Shown here piece by piece: positions 18,635 through 26,653 of a DNA stretch of 36,735 nucleotides. The stretch lies in contig NPFB01000181.1 of assembly GCA_014084085.1 (NCBI GenBank), positions 8,047 through 44,781 on the forward strand. Direction: 5' to 3'. Within the stretch, counting starts at the first letter, position 1. Each line of letters begins with the position of its first letter. Position numbers and translations under genes: made by a program. The notes below the pieces were generated by a model. That model saw nothing but the letters and a program-made list of their open reading frames with translations, ran no database searches and was not told the origin of the DNA. The DNA is from Hondaea fermentalgiana. Lineage: Eukaryota; Sar; Bigyra; Thraustochytrida; Thraustochytriidae.

Positions 18635-20217
18635 GAGTCACCGAGACCAACAGTCTGAACAGGCTCGTTACAGGTGAGCACGGGCGCCAGTGCAAAGTAA
18701 AGAGTCTCAGTCTCATGCTCAATGACAGGAGACTCGGGCGTCACTCTGTACTCGCGCTGGGATCCTGCGAAGCGTATCGGCCCGTGAAGCTGAAGTGTGA
18801 CGTCTTGCGCGCCTAGATTGGCGCTCGCGCATGCACGCTCCGATGCCTTTACTGATCCAGCAGCCACGGAGGACGTAGCGTGTGGCCAACGATCGATGCT
18901 CGCCTTTTTCAAGGCAAGTACATGATACCCAAAACAGTGAAAGTGAATGCGGCCGAGCCTCTCGGCACCGGCAAGGATATCCGTGATGATCTTTGTCACG
19001 GCCTCGACGTCCGGTACGAGACCTGTGACGGCGTCGAGATTGACACCATCGAGTCCAAGAGCCACATAGAGGGCGCCAATTTCCTGCTCGTTGAGTCCGA
19101 GCGAGTCGACTTCAGGTAGAATGCGAGTGCCAAGCTCCTCGAGCAAGATTGGCTTTCCAACTGCGGCCAGCTCGAAATGAATCAACGTCTCAGCAGGCAG
19201 GGAGCGAAAGCTCTCGGCAATTTCACCGACACGTTTGCGCTGCACGTCCGCCTCCATGGCGTCAAGCATGTGCAAACCTGCAGCGATGAGGAGGTCAAAT
19301 GGCCCGTCGGGAGCGTCACGCACGTGCTCCATGAGTGGCTCGAGAGCTGCAATGACCGCGTTTGACAGGTCACGAGAAACGATGAAGCGGTTCGCGCGGC
19401 GCGCCGCGCTCCCTGCCCACTTTGATCCCTTCTTGTACTCCATGATAATGTGCACCTCATCAGCCTTGGTCTTGACGCCCAAGACGTCCTCGCCCTCGTC
19501 CAAGCTGAAAGTCGCAACTTGAGCAGGAAGTAGCGGCTCAGCAAAGGGGCCAATTGGTCCGCCAAGACTAATATGCTTAAAGTTCCAGTCGCGCGCAAAA
19601 ACCACAGCCATAATGGCTGCATTGCCGCCGAGGAGAAGACGGCGCGAGTCACACTGCGCGAGGCCATCTTCAAGAGAGGCAAAGGTCTCATCGTCTTCAA
19701 CAAAGCGCTCGCCACCGGCAGCACGCTCAAAGAGATGCGTAAAGATCTCGCCCACGTCGTCGAGGCTAGTTACGGACTGAGGTAGTTTGCCTTGCACGGG
19801 CTCGACCCCTGACTTTTGCAGCAGCTCGAGCGCGTCCACGACGGCATCCACGCACACATTGAATCCAATAGCAATTTTCCCATCCGCACTCCGAGGCTTT
19901 ACCTGGTCGCGCGTCTTGCGCAAGTTTTTTAACAGCGCTAATCTGATATTGTCGTCACTGCCGCTGCTGTTGTGGTTGCTGTCGTCGCTTTTGCTGTCGT
20001 CATCGTCGTCGTTGTGGACGATGTCGCGACGGTGCTGAGACGCGCTTTCGCTTGACACCTGGGCTGGATCGAGCGCGACAGCAGCATCTGACACGTGTTT
20101 GTCGGGCTGGTGTACTTCTTGGACAGCGTGGATGATCGGGGCTCCGGGCTCGCGCGCCTCGAGAAGAGCCCAAAGCAGAGCCCAGAGAGCCACGAAAGCT
20201 GGCAGTACGAGGTCCAT
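18601..20217 (-). CDS. ADPGK: ADP-dependent glucokinase
   Basis: 538 residues from the ATG at 20217. The enzyme phosphorylates glucose using ADP as donor, giving glucose 6-phosphate and AMP. The family features are clear: IGFNVCVDAVVDALELL, GGNAAIMAVVFARDW, EYKKGSKWAGSAARRANRFI, HFELAAVGKP, DSLGLNEQEI and HFHCFGYHVLALKK. The catalytic GxGD motif GLGDSIS is near the end (Asp527). The N-terminus, MDLVLPAFVALWALLWALLE, is a hydrophobic signal or signal anchor, matching the ER location of the animal enzyme. Between it and the kinase core is an acidic, disordered insert (NDDDDDSKSDDSNHNSS) absent from animal ADPGK. In-frame sequence upstream of 20217 lacks an ATG. The C-terminal codons are partly duplicated just past the stop. 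Confidence 0.95.
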   Translation of the reverse strand: MDLVLPAFVALWALLWALLEAREPGAPIIHAVQEVHQPDKHVSDAAVALDPAQVSSESASQHRRDIVHNDDDDDSKSDDSNHNSSGSDDNIRLALLKNLRKTRDQVKPRSADGKIAIGFNVCVDAVVDALELLQKSGVEPVQGKLPQSVTSLDDVGEIFTHLFERAAGGERFVEDDETFASLEDGLAQCDSRRLLLGGNAAIMAVVFARDWNFKHISLGGPIGPFAEPLLPAQVATFSLDEGEDVLGVKTKADEVHIIMEYKKGSKWAGSAARRANRFIVSRDLSNAVIAALEPLMEHVRDAPDGPFDLLIAAGLHMLDAMEADVQRKRVGEIAESFRSLPAETLIHFELAAVGKPILLEELGTRILPEVDSLGLNEQEIGALYVALGLDGVNLDAVTGLVPDVEAVTKIITDILAGAERLGRIHFHCFGYHVLALKKASIDRWPHATSSVAAGSVKASERACASANLGAQDVTLQLHGPIRFAGSQREYRVTPESPVIEHETETLYFALAPVLTCNEPVQTVGLGDSISASALAYQI

Positions 20218-20580
20218 GCCTTGAGCCAACCTCAGGAGGAGCGGCTGCACGTGGCGCGATAAGATCAAAGGTCCGAGCCGGGTCTCGCCAAGACGAAGCT
20301 TCTTTGCCGCTACGCTTTTGAAGACTTGCTCTTCGCGCACTCACGCCACTCGCGCATGCGCGCCGTTGCAAGGCGTCGCGGATGCAGAATCCATTCCACA
20401 CACTGCTGGGATAAAAAGAAAGAAAGAAAGTTGAAAGAAAGAAAGTTGAAAAAAAGACAGAAAGAAACATGAAAGAGAACAAGGAAAAGGAGAACAAGGA
20501 AAACAAGAAATGGAAAATGAAAAGGGAGAACGGAAAAAAGCAAATGAAAACAAGAGTGCAAACGATATGCGATGTTAAGT
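20218..20580. other. intergenic region ADPGK / RPN3 with purine tract
   Basis: About 360 bases, 5' of ADPGK and 3' of RPN3. From 20411 to about 20550 the plus strand is nearly all purine: GAAAGAAAGTT units, then AAGGAGAACAAGGAAAA repeats. Pyrimidine-rich transcript sense, so it may be part of the ADPGK 5' region. No gene. Confidence 0.6.
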
Positions 20581-22140
20581 TTAGTCCTCGTCCTCCTCGA
20601 GCTCCTCCTCGATCTCCTTGGCAAGCTCCTCCTCGGACTTCTTCTCAAGGTCATCATCGTCCTCGGTTTGGTCGTGCTTGACCTTGTGCGCGTCAGGAGG
20701 ATACCGCATGGACTTGACGGCCTCGTTGTGCATGTCAAGGCAGAACTGAATGCGGCGGTGGAAGGCTTGCTGCGGCTCAATGGTCGAGTAAATGTCCATG
20801 ACATCAGACGACTTCATGTAGCCCTTTTCATGGTTAAGCGTGGCCTCAATGACGCCGTCGCGAATAGCCTTGGCGCAGGCAAGCTCGGCAGATTCCGGCT
20901 GATCGAGCGCCAAACGCTTGGCAATGTCCTTGAAACTGATGCGGGAGTACGAAACATTGATGCGGCGCAGACCCGTGCGGATGACAGAGTTGCGCAGACG
21001 GACTACGAGCGTCGCGAGCTTGTCCTCTGCAAAAACGGCGGCGCGCGCCTCGCGCACGCGGTCGTACTCTGCGAGGCTGCCGTTGCGCACAGCACGCACA
21101 AGCTCAAAGTAAGGCGCAAGAGGAACTTCCATCTCGGGCTGTGCGAACCAGGAGCGCTCCGGGGTCTCACCCATGAGCAACTGCACGATGGAGGCTAGCT
21201 TGTGCAGCGCAATGCGGAACCCGAGGCCCGTGTTGGAGGGCGCCTTGCGAATCGCCTGCGTAAGCTTCTGAAAAGCCACCGAGTAGTCAAGCTGCAGCGC
21301 CGACAGTCGGCCCATGTAGTACAAGTGGCGCACCTGCTGGTTGTTCGAGGCCGACTCGGGAAAGTGTGCTTTAAAGGCAAACTTGACGGCCTGATCGACA
21401 AGGTTGGCCTCGGTATAGTTGCGCAGAATGAGGTTGATAAGCATGGCCTGGCCCTGCTCGTCAAGACGCAGACACGCCGTGCGATGCGCGCTCAGGAGCT
21501 CGGGGCGCAGCGCCGCTGCGTCGCCGAGCAGCTCCGCGCACCGCGCCTTGAACTGGTACGCCTTGGCCTGGAAAAGATCCAGCGTCCGCCTGTTCTCAGC
21601 AGAAATCATCTCCAGCAGCTGGCTGGCGCTGTCTTGCGCCTGCTCGATGCGGCCGCCATCCATGAGCGCCTTGATGGCAAAGAGGCTCAGGTATGCCTCG
21701 GTCTCGGGGAGGGTGTCGGTCTTGACGTCCATCGCAGTGTACTCTTTGCGCCTTTTCGCCAGGAATTCGACTTCTTCCTCGTTCTCGGGAACGAGTGCGC
21801 TCTCTGCGCCGCCACGAGCCGCCGCGCTCAGCTCGCTGTGCAGCTGCTTGTTGAGCGAAGACGTTGGTGGGATCCATACGTCCATGACCAGGCCAAAGTC
21901 ATCGAAAGCGATTGTTTTGCGGATGGCCGTATTCTTGCGCAGCACGCGCTTCAGGCCGTTCTGGTCTTTGCTCTGTACAGACGCTTCGAGGAGCTGCAGA
22001 TTCTCGTGGAGGGCATCCATTGCCACAAAGGGTTCTTCCTTGGCGCTCGCCTCCTCCTTTTGCTGTTGCTCGGGCGAATTCTCCTTTGAGGCATCCGACT
22101 TCTCGCCGTCCTTGCCCGCGTCCTTCTTCTTGCCCGCCAT
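20581..22140 (-). CDS. RPN3: 26S proteasome non-ATPase regulatory subunit 3 (Rpn3/PSMD3)
   Basis: 519 residues from the ATG at 22140 (MAGKKKDAGKDGEKSD). Rpn3 is a structural subunit of the 19S lid. The N-terminus is Lys/Glu-rich and disordered; helical TPR-like repeats run from about residue 45 to 330 (RTACLRLDEQGQAMLINLIL, HLYYMGRLSALQLDYSVAFQ). The PCI domain at about 330-465 contains SYSRISFKDIAKRL, AKAIRDGVIEATLNHEKGYM and FCLDMHNEAVKSMRYPP, the last being a hallmark of this subunit. The C-terminus is strongly acidic (EELAKEIEEELEEDED). Length matches human PSMD3 (534). It is head-to-head with the thioredoxin-like gene across an assembly gap. Confidence 0.97.
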   Translation of the reverse strand: MAGKKKDAGKDGEKSDASKENSPEQQQKEEASAKEEPFVAMDALHENLQLLEASVQSKDQNGLKRVLRKNTAIRKTIAFDDFGLVMDVWIPPTSSLNKQLHSELSAAARGGAESALVPENEEEVEFLAKRRKEYTAMDVKTDTLPETEAYLSLFAIKALMDGGRIEQAQDSASQLLEMISAENRRTLDLFQAKAYQFKARCAELLGDAAALRPELLSAHRTACLRLDEQGQAMLINLILRNYTEANLVDQAVKFAFKAHFPESASNNQQVRHLYYMGRLSALQLDYSVAFQKLTQAIRKAPSNTGLGFRIALHKLASIVQLLMGETPERSWFAQPEMEVPLAPYFELVRAVRNGSLAEYDRVREARAAVFAEDKLATLVVRLRNSVIRTGLRRINVSYSRISFKDIAKRLALDQPESAELACAKAIRDGVIEATLNHEKGYMKSSDVMDIYSTIEPQQAFHRRIQFCLDMHNEAVKSMRYPPDAHKVKHDQTEDDDDLEKKSEEELAKEIEEELEEDED

Positions 22141-22869
22141 CCTGTCTCGCTCGCTCGCCTGCCTGCCTCGCCAGCCCGCTGGCTCGCCGCGCCGTTGGAG
22201 CTCGTCAAGAAGACGAAGAGCACGCACGAAGATCAATCAATCAACCGCCGCCGCGGGCAGTCAGCCAGCAGGGCGCGCCCCGAACCAAGCCGCGGGCCTC
22301 CGAAGTCGCGCTGCCTCGCCCGGCGTGCGTGCGCCTCCGCCCCGCCCTCGCGCGCCCGCTGCTGCACGGCCCGGCGCCGCGCGTCGCCTCGATCGGTTCT
22401 TGCTCTCCCTGCTCTGTCCGTGTCTGTCTCGCCTTCGCGCCCGCCCTCGCCCCGACTGAGGATCGCCCCGCCCGCGCGCCCTAGCGTTTCCCCTGGCCGC
22501 GCGCTAGGCCCCNNNNNNNNNNNNNNNNNNNNNNNNNNNNNNNNNNNNNNNNNNNNNNNNNNNNNNNNNNNNNNNNNNNNNNNNNNNNNNNNNNNNNNNN
22601 NNNNNNNNNNNNGAGGACGGGGAGCTCGTGGAGGAGGGCGGCGTCGGCGCGGGAAGGCAGGGCCGGGCCGGAGAGGAGGGAGGTACTCCGAGAGTGCCCC
22701 CCGCGCCGACCACGGAAATCTTCGCGATCGCGTGGCGCAGAGCGACGAGGAGGAGGCGGAGCAGCAGCAGCAGCAGGAGCAGCAGAAGCGCAAAGAAGCG
22801 GGAAAGGAGCGGAGCAGGCAGAAGGCAGAGACGCAGTCGCGCGAGCCCCGGAGAGAGCAGAGAGAGAAG
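22141..22869. other. divergent promoter region with scaffold gap
   Basis: About 730 bases between the RPN3 and thioredoxin-like starts. It is very GC-rich and contains exactly 100 Ns. CT/CG-rich short repeats lie on the RPN3 side; a GCAGCAGCAG run at about 22758-22780 precedes the plus gene. The frame upstream of the plus ATG is open back into the gap but is low-complexity and probably 5' untranslated. Confidence 0.6.
22513..22612. other. assembly gap (100 N)
   Basis: Run of exactly 100 N, the usual placeholder for a scaffold gap of unknown size, inside a GC-rich divergent promoter region. Confidence 0.99.
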
Positions 22870-23679
22870 ATGGCGGAGCAGACGAACACCGAGGCCCTCG
22901 AGGCGCAGGTCAAGGACCTGGAGCTGGAGAACAAGAAGAAGGACGAGATCATCGAGCAGCTCGAGGGCAGCGGCAGCTCGGGCGCCGACGCGGCCGCGCC
23001 CCCGAAGCCGCCCGCCACCGAGGAGCTCTCGGACGAGGCCAAGGAGCTCCTGACCTACGACGACGATCCGGCCATCGGCGCCAAGGCCCCCTCGCTGGAG
23101 CCGCTCAAGTTCAAGAACGGTGACGCCTTTGACGTTGGCCAGGGCAAGCCCGTCGTCGTGACCTTCCACTGCAACCTGAACAAGAGTGACTTTGTCACCC
23201 TCGCTGTCCTCAGCGACATTTACAAGAAGTACGAGGGCAAGGTCAACTTTGTCTCCATCAGCCGCGACCACGACGAGGCCGATGTTGAGAAGTGGCTCAA
23301 GAAGTACCAGGGCGCCTTCATGGCCGAGATGAAGGGCCCCAACGGCGAGGCCGGTGTCACCCAGCACTGCGACTTCCAGATGGCCTTTGACCCGGAGCAC
23401 AAGGTCAACGCCGAGTTCAAGACTGCCCTCAAGCGCGCTGTCGTTGGTGTCGGTCTTGCCATCATCATCGACCAGGAGGGTACCATCCGCTGGCTCGACA
23501 CTTTTGTCCGCGGCGACAACAAGACCAAGCAGTTCGAGTACCAGCTCAACGCCATCATCAACGGCACCGAGCTCCTCTCCAACGGCAAGGCTCCCGAGGT
23601 CGAGGAGGAGGAAGAGGAGGGTGGCGCTGCCATCCCCGACGATGTCGACTTCCTTGGCGGCGGCAGCGGCAACTACTAA
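22870..23679 (+). CDS. thioredoxin-fold (redoxin/AhpC-TSA-like) protein lacking CXXC
   Basis: 269 residues from the ATG at 22870. The N-terminus is a short coiled coil (EAQVKDLELENKKKDEIIEQ, about 11-30), followed by a Gly/Ser/Pro linker. The redoxin-like fold runs from about 65 to 225: IGAKAPSLEPLKFKNG, then GKPVVVTFHCNLNKSDF where a thioredoxin would have WCGPC, and VVGVGLAIIIDQEGTIRW. Only one cysteine (C101) remains at the active-site position, so it cannot do CXXC disulfide exchange; a one-cysteine peroxidase or a non-redox role is possible. The tail is acidic with VEEEEEEGG and ends GGGSGNY. Codon use is strikingly biased (GCC, AAG, CTC, GTC), more so than the neighbours, suggesting high expression. 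No specific family is recognised. Confidence 0.82.
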   Translation: MAEQTNTEALEAQVKDLELENKKKDEIIEQLEGSGSSGADAAAPPKPPATEELSDEAKELLTYDDDPAIGAKAPSLEPLKFKNGDAFDVGQGKPVVVTFHCNLNKSDFVTLAVLSDIYKKYEGKVNFVSISRDHDEADVEKWLKKYQGAFMAEMKGPNGEAGVTQHCDFQMAFDPEHKVNAEFKTALKRAVVGVGLAIIIDQEGTIRWLDTFVRGDNKTKQFEYQLNAIINGTELLSNGKAPEVEEEEEEGGAAIPDDVDFLGGGSGNY

Positions 23680-24366
23680 AGGCAAGCAAAGACAGACTTT
23701 TTTCTGACCCATGAATGTGGAGAGATAGGCAAGCGCACCCTTCAACAAAGTAACAAAACGTTTTCCATCTTTCACTTCTTTTTCTATTTCTTGCGCCCCG
23801 AAAAGTGTGCGTGCACAAGCCATTTGCTCTACTTGGCTCGTGTATCGACCCAAATTTGCTTCGAGTCGCATCTACGCAGCTTCTATTTTTGTTTGTGTTG
23901 AAGAAGAGAAACAGACAAGAAATTTTGAAAGAAAATAGCTCTTCGTTATGCGAAAAGACTGCGTTGGCGGACCAATCGTTCTTCGAACTCGAACGTGGAC
24001 GTTCCTTCTTACTTTTCAATGCAATGAAAATGAACGGGGGTGCTTCGATTCGCTTTTGGATGATCGTCTCCACACACTTTTGCGAGTGTTTTACAAGGTT
24101 TTTAACATTTTCAACGTTCATACAAGGCTTGGCGCATGTGCAGTAAGCCTGCATCAAGTGCCAGCGTTTATAAAAGCAGCAGCGACAAGAAAATGAAAGA
24201 GCTTGCAATGCGTTGTGCACGATAGCGATTCTTTTCTTGCTTTGGGGGGGGAGGCGATTCTTTTTCTTGCTCGCCTCCCCCCAAGAAAAACACTCGCTCA
24301 ACAATAATATGGTACGAACACTCATAAAAAGAGAAACGCAGCATTGGTTTTGTTTTTCAGAAGAAT
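23680..24366. other. convergent intergenic region
   Basis: About 690 bases between the stops of the thioredoxin-like and EARS2 genes. Lower GC than the genes. Contains a strong hairpin at 24241-24285. Short open frames on both strands show no recognisable protein. Confidence 0.6.
24241..24285. repeat. GC-rich hairpin (inverted repeat)
   Basis: Left arm TTTGGGGGGGGAGGCGA (24241-24257), 13-base loop TTCTTTTTCTTGC, right arm TCGCCTCCCCCCAAG (24271-24285). The loop is itself a near-copy of 24225-24240 (GCGATTCTTTTCTTGC), so a direct repeat and an inverted repeat are interleaved. It lies between two converging genes, about 82 bases past the EARS2 stop. Confidence 0.8.
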
Positions 24367-26172
24367 TTAGGCAATGATGGAGCGTGCGTGCTGCAAACGT
24401 TCCACTACACGTTCGCGACCAAGCAAAGCCAAGGTTTCCGGAAGACTTGCGCCAACCGTGGCCCCGGTGGTGGCCCAGCGGACCGAAAGCATCACATGAG
24501 GGACTTTCACTTTGGCCCCTTGGCGCTGCGACACCTCCTTTGGTAATCGCTTGAGCGCCGCTTTGAGATTCTTCGGTGAGAAGTCATCCACCGCGGACAA
24601 GGTCTCAGCGCCCACCTCGAGAGCGAGGAGCATAGTTTCTTTTGGCGCAACTGAGTCCTGTGGACTGGAAACTTTATCGTCTTGAAAAACGAGCTCGGGC
24701 CGTCCTGGCGGCGCGAAAAAGTGTGCTGCAACTTCATGCAGATCGCGCACGCGAAAGACGCGAAAGAGGATCAGATCAAGCACTTGGTCCGCGTACTCAT
24801 CAGAAAATGAAGACGAGTCCCAGCCAAGCTGCGAGCGGAGGGCCTCGATAAGCGAGGCACGATCCTGGCGACGGACATGCTGGCCGCTGAGCCAATGCAA
24901 AAAGTCCGGGTCCACCACTGCACCTTTGCGAGTGGCGTGCGCGAGGTCAAAGGCGCTGGCAAGAGACTCCAAGTCTGTAAAGATCATGCTTTCGCGCGCG
25001 TCGTCACCCTCAGGCGCCTCTGCAAAGTTTGCAAGCCATGACTTGTCCTGCACGATGCCATCCGCGTTCTCATTGCTGTCCAGCGAAGCGGCGGCAGCGG
25101 CCATGGCTGCCTGCGCAGGACTCCACCCCAAGAGCGCCACAAAATTGAGGATTGCCATGGTTGAGTACCCGGATGCGGCGCCTCCGTCTCCTAGGAGCTC
25201 TGTCACAGCCGAATCTGCATTCCGTTTCGAGAGCTTGGAACGATCTGTGTTGAGCAGCAGCGGCAAGTGCGCAAACTGCGGCGGAGTCCAGCCGAACATG
25301 CTATACAACGTAAGGTGCTTGGGCGTAGAGCTCAGCCATTCCTCGCCGCGGATAACGTGCGTGATACGCATGTCGTGGTCGTCGACCACGGATGCCAAAT
25401 GATATGTTGGAAAGCCGTCTGACTTGAGGAGGACCTGGTCGTCCATGACCTTGTTTTCGAATGAAACGCGGCCGCAGACAAGGTCGTCAACCTGAGTGCG
25501 ACCCGTGAGCGGCGCACGCAGTCGCACGGTAAAAGACTCCCCACTAGCCGCGCGTGCATCCGAGTCTTCCGCGGAGATACCGCGGCACTTCCGGTCGTAT
25601 GCAGTGGCCTTACCGTGGCGCGACTGCTGGGCGCGAACCTCGGCGAGACGCTCGGCCGAGCAAAAGCACCTGTACGCGTGGCCCTGCTCCAACAATTCGT
25701 CGGCATGCTTTCGATAAAGCTCGGTGCGATCCGACTGCTGCTCCACGGGCTCGTCGGCTTTGAGTCCAAACCTGGCCATCGTTTCCAGCAAATTATCAGC
25801 AGCACCAGGGATCGTTCTTGTTCTGTCGGTGTCCTCGATGCGCACGAGGAAGGCGCTCTCTGGGCCGTGTTTGCGCGCCCACAGATAGTTGAAGAGTGCC
25901 GTGCGCAGGCCGCCCAAGTGCAGCGACCCCGTCGGGCTCGGCGCGTACCGCGTCCTCACGACCGGCGTCTGCGTCGACGCCTCGGACCCTTCTCCGCTCG
26001 CCGACGCGCAGAACATCCTTGCACGCGGTAGCCCCAGCTGCCGCAGAGGTCCTGCGTTGTGCGGGCCGCTGCCCAGGGCGGTGGTGTCGGCAGTGGTGGT
26101 CCTGGCCAGCTGCCATGGACGGCCATCCCGCCCGCGCCTTGCCAGCGCACGCAGCGGCGCCACCAGCGCCAT
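24367..26172 (-). CDS. EARS2: mitochondrial-type glutamyl-tRNA synthetase
   Basis: 601 residues from the ATG at 26172. Bacterial-type class I synthetase that charges mitochondrial tRNA-Glu (and, in many organelles, tRNA-Gln, for later amidation). The first ~65 residues (MALVAPLRALARRGRDGRPW, Arg/Ala-rich, almost no acidic residues) are a typical mitochondrial targeting sequence. The HIGH-type motif is SPTGSLHLGGLRTALFNY (about 79-96) and the KMSKS-type motif is RSKLSKRNADSAV (311-323). TRYAPSPTGS, IEDTDRTR and VIRGEEWLSSTPKHLTLY are standard. The C-terminal anticodon-binding helical part is present and complete. No in-frame ATG lies further upstream. Head-to-head with the PDI-like gene across 481 bases. 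Confidence 0.96.
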   Translation of the reverse strand: MALVAPLRALARRGRDGRPWQLARTTTADTTALGSGPHNAGPLRQLGLPRARMFCASASGEGSEASTQTPVVRTRYAPSPTGSLHLGGLRTALFNYLWARKHGPESAFLVRIEDTDRTRTIPGAADNLLETMARFGLKADEPVEQQSDRTELYRKHADELLEQGHAYRCFCSAERLAEVRAQQSRHGKATAYDRKCRGISAEDSDARAASGESFTVRLRAPLTGRTQVDDLVCGRVSFENKVMDDQVLLKSDGFPTYHLASVVDDHDMRITHVIRGEEWLSSTPKHLTLYSMFGWTPPQFAHLPLLLNTDRSKLSKRNADSAVTELLGDGGAASGYSTMAILNFVALLGWSPAQAAMAAAAASLDSNENADGIVQDKSWLANFAEAPEGDDARESMIFTDLESLASAFDLAHATRKGAVVDPDFLHWLSGQHVRRQDRASLIEALRSQLGWDSSSFSDEYADQVLDLILFRVFRVRDLHEVAAHFFAPPGRPELVFQDDKVSSPQDSVAPKETMLLALEVGAETLSAVDDFSPKNLKAALKRLPKEVSQRQGAKVKVPHVMLSVRWATTGATVGASLPETLALLGRERVVERLQHARSIIA

Positions 26173-26653
26173 GGTCGCGTCGCGCACCAAGGGTCTTGGC
26201 GTCGGAGACGGGGCTGCTCGCTGGGCCCGAGCCCGAGCTCTGCGCTCTGGCTGGTGTCTGCTGTCCGCTGGTCTCTCACGGCACTGCGCTCGAGAGGAAG
26301 GCCGAGAAAAAAAAGCGCGGAGCGTCGAAGGAGCCCAAACAAGCAGAGCGCACGCTCAGCAAGCAAGAGCACGAGAGGAATAAATAAGGCAAGGAAGGCG
26401 CAAGAGGACAGCAGATACGCAAGCGCTCGAAGCCCCGGTCGACGCGGCTGCCGCGGGGGAGATCGACTGCGCGGCGGGAGTGGAGAGAGGCAAGGCAAGG
26501 CAAGGCAAGGCAAGGCAAGGCAAGGCAAGGCAAGGCGAGGCTCGCTCGAGCAGCCGCTCTCTGTCCGAGTCCCGGGCGAGAAACCAAGGTCCCAAGCCGA
26601 CTGGCCGCTGCCGCGTGCGCGGGGGAGCGTATACGCGAGACCAAGCGAGGAAG
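26173..26653. promoter_or_regulatory. divergent promoter region EARS2 / TMX-like gene
   Basis: About 480 bases between the two starts, rich in AGCAAGCAAGAGC-type repeats, with the (CAAGG)9 run at 26491-26535 in the presumed leader of the plus gene. No gene is seen. Confidence 0.55.
26491..26535 (+). repeat. (CAAGG)9 pentanucleotide microsatellite
   Basis: Nine perfect CAAGG units followed by a variant CGAGG, in the 5' leader of the TMX-like gene. The in-frame translation (KARQG)n is upstream of the ATG and probably not translated. Confidence 0.95.

Noticed and set aside
22613..22869. N-terminal extension of the redoxin-like protein with a Gln run
   Set aside because: Low-complexity, runs back into the assembly gap, and a well-placed ATG at 22870 precedes the first recognisable structure.
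22504..23871. Long minus-strand open frame antisense to the redoxin-like gene, crossing the N gap
   Set aside because: Leu/Val-rich mirror of a highly codon-biased plus-strand gene; it needs the Ns to be coding and has no family match.
26480..26653. N-terminal extension of the TMX-like protein with KARQG repeats
   Set aside because: It begins with a non-ATG codon, translates a microsatellite, and would bury the signal peptide that starts at the ATG at 26654.
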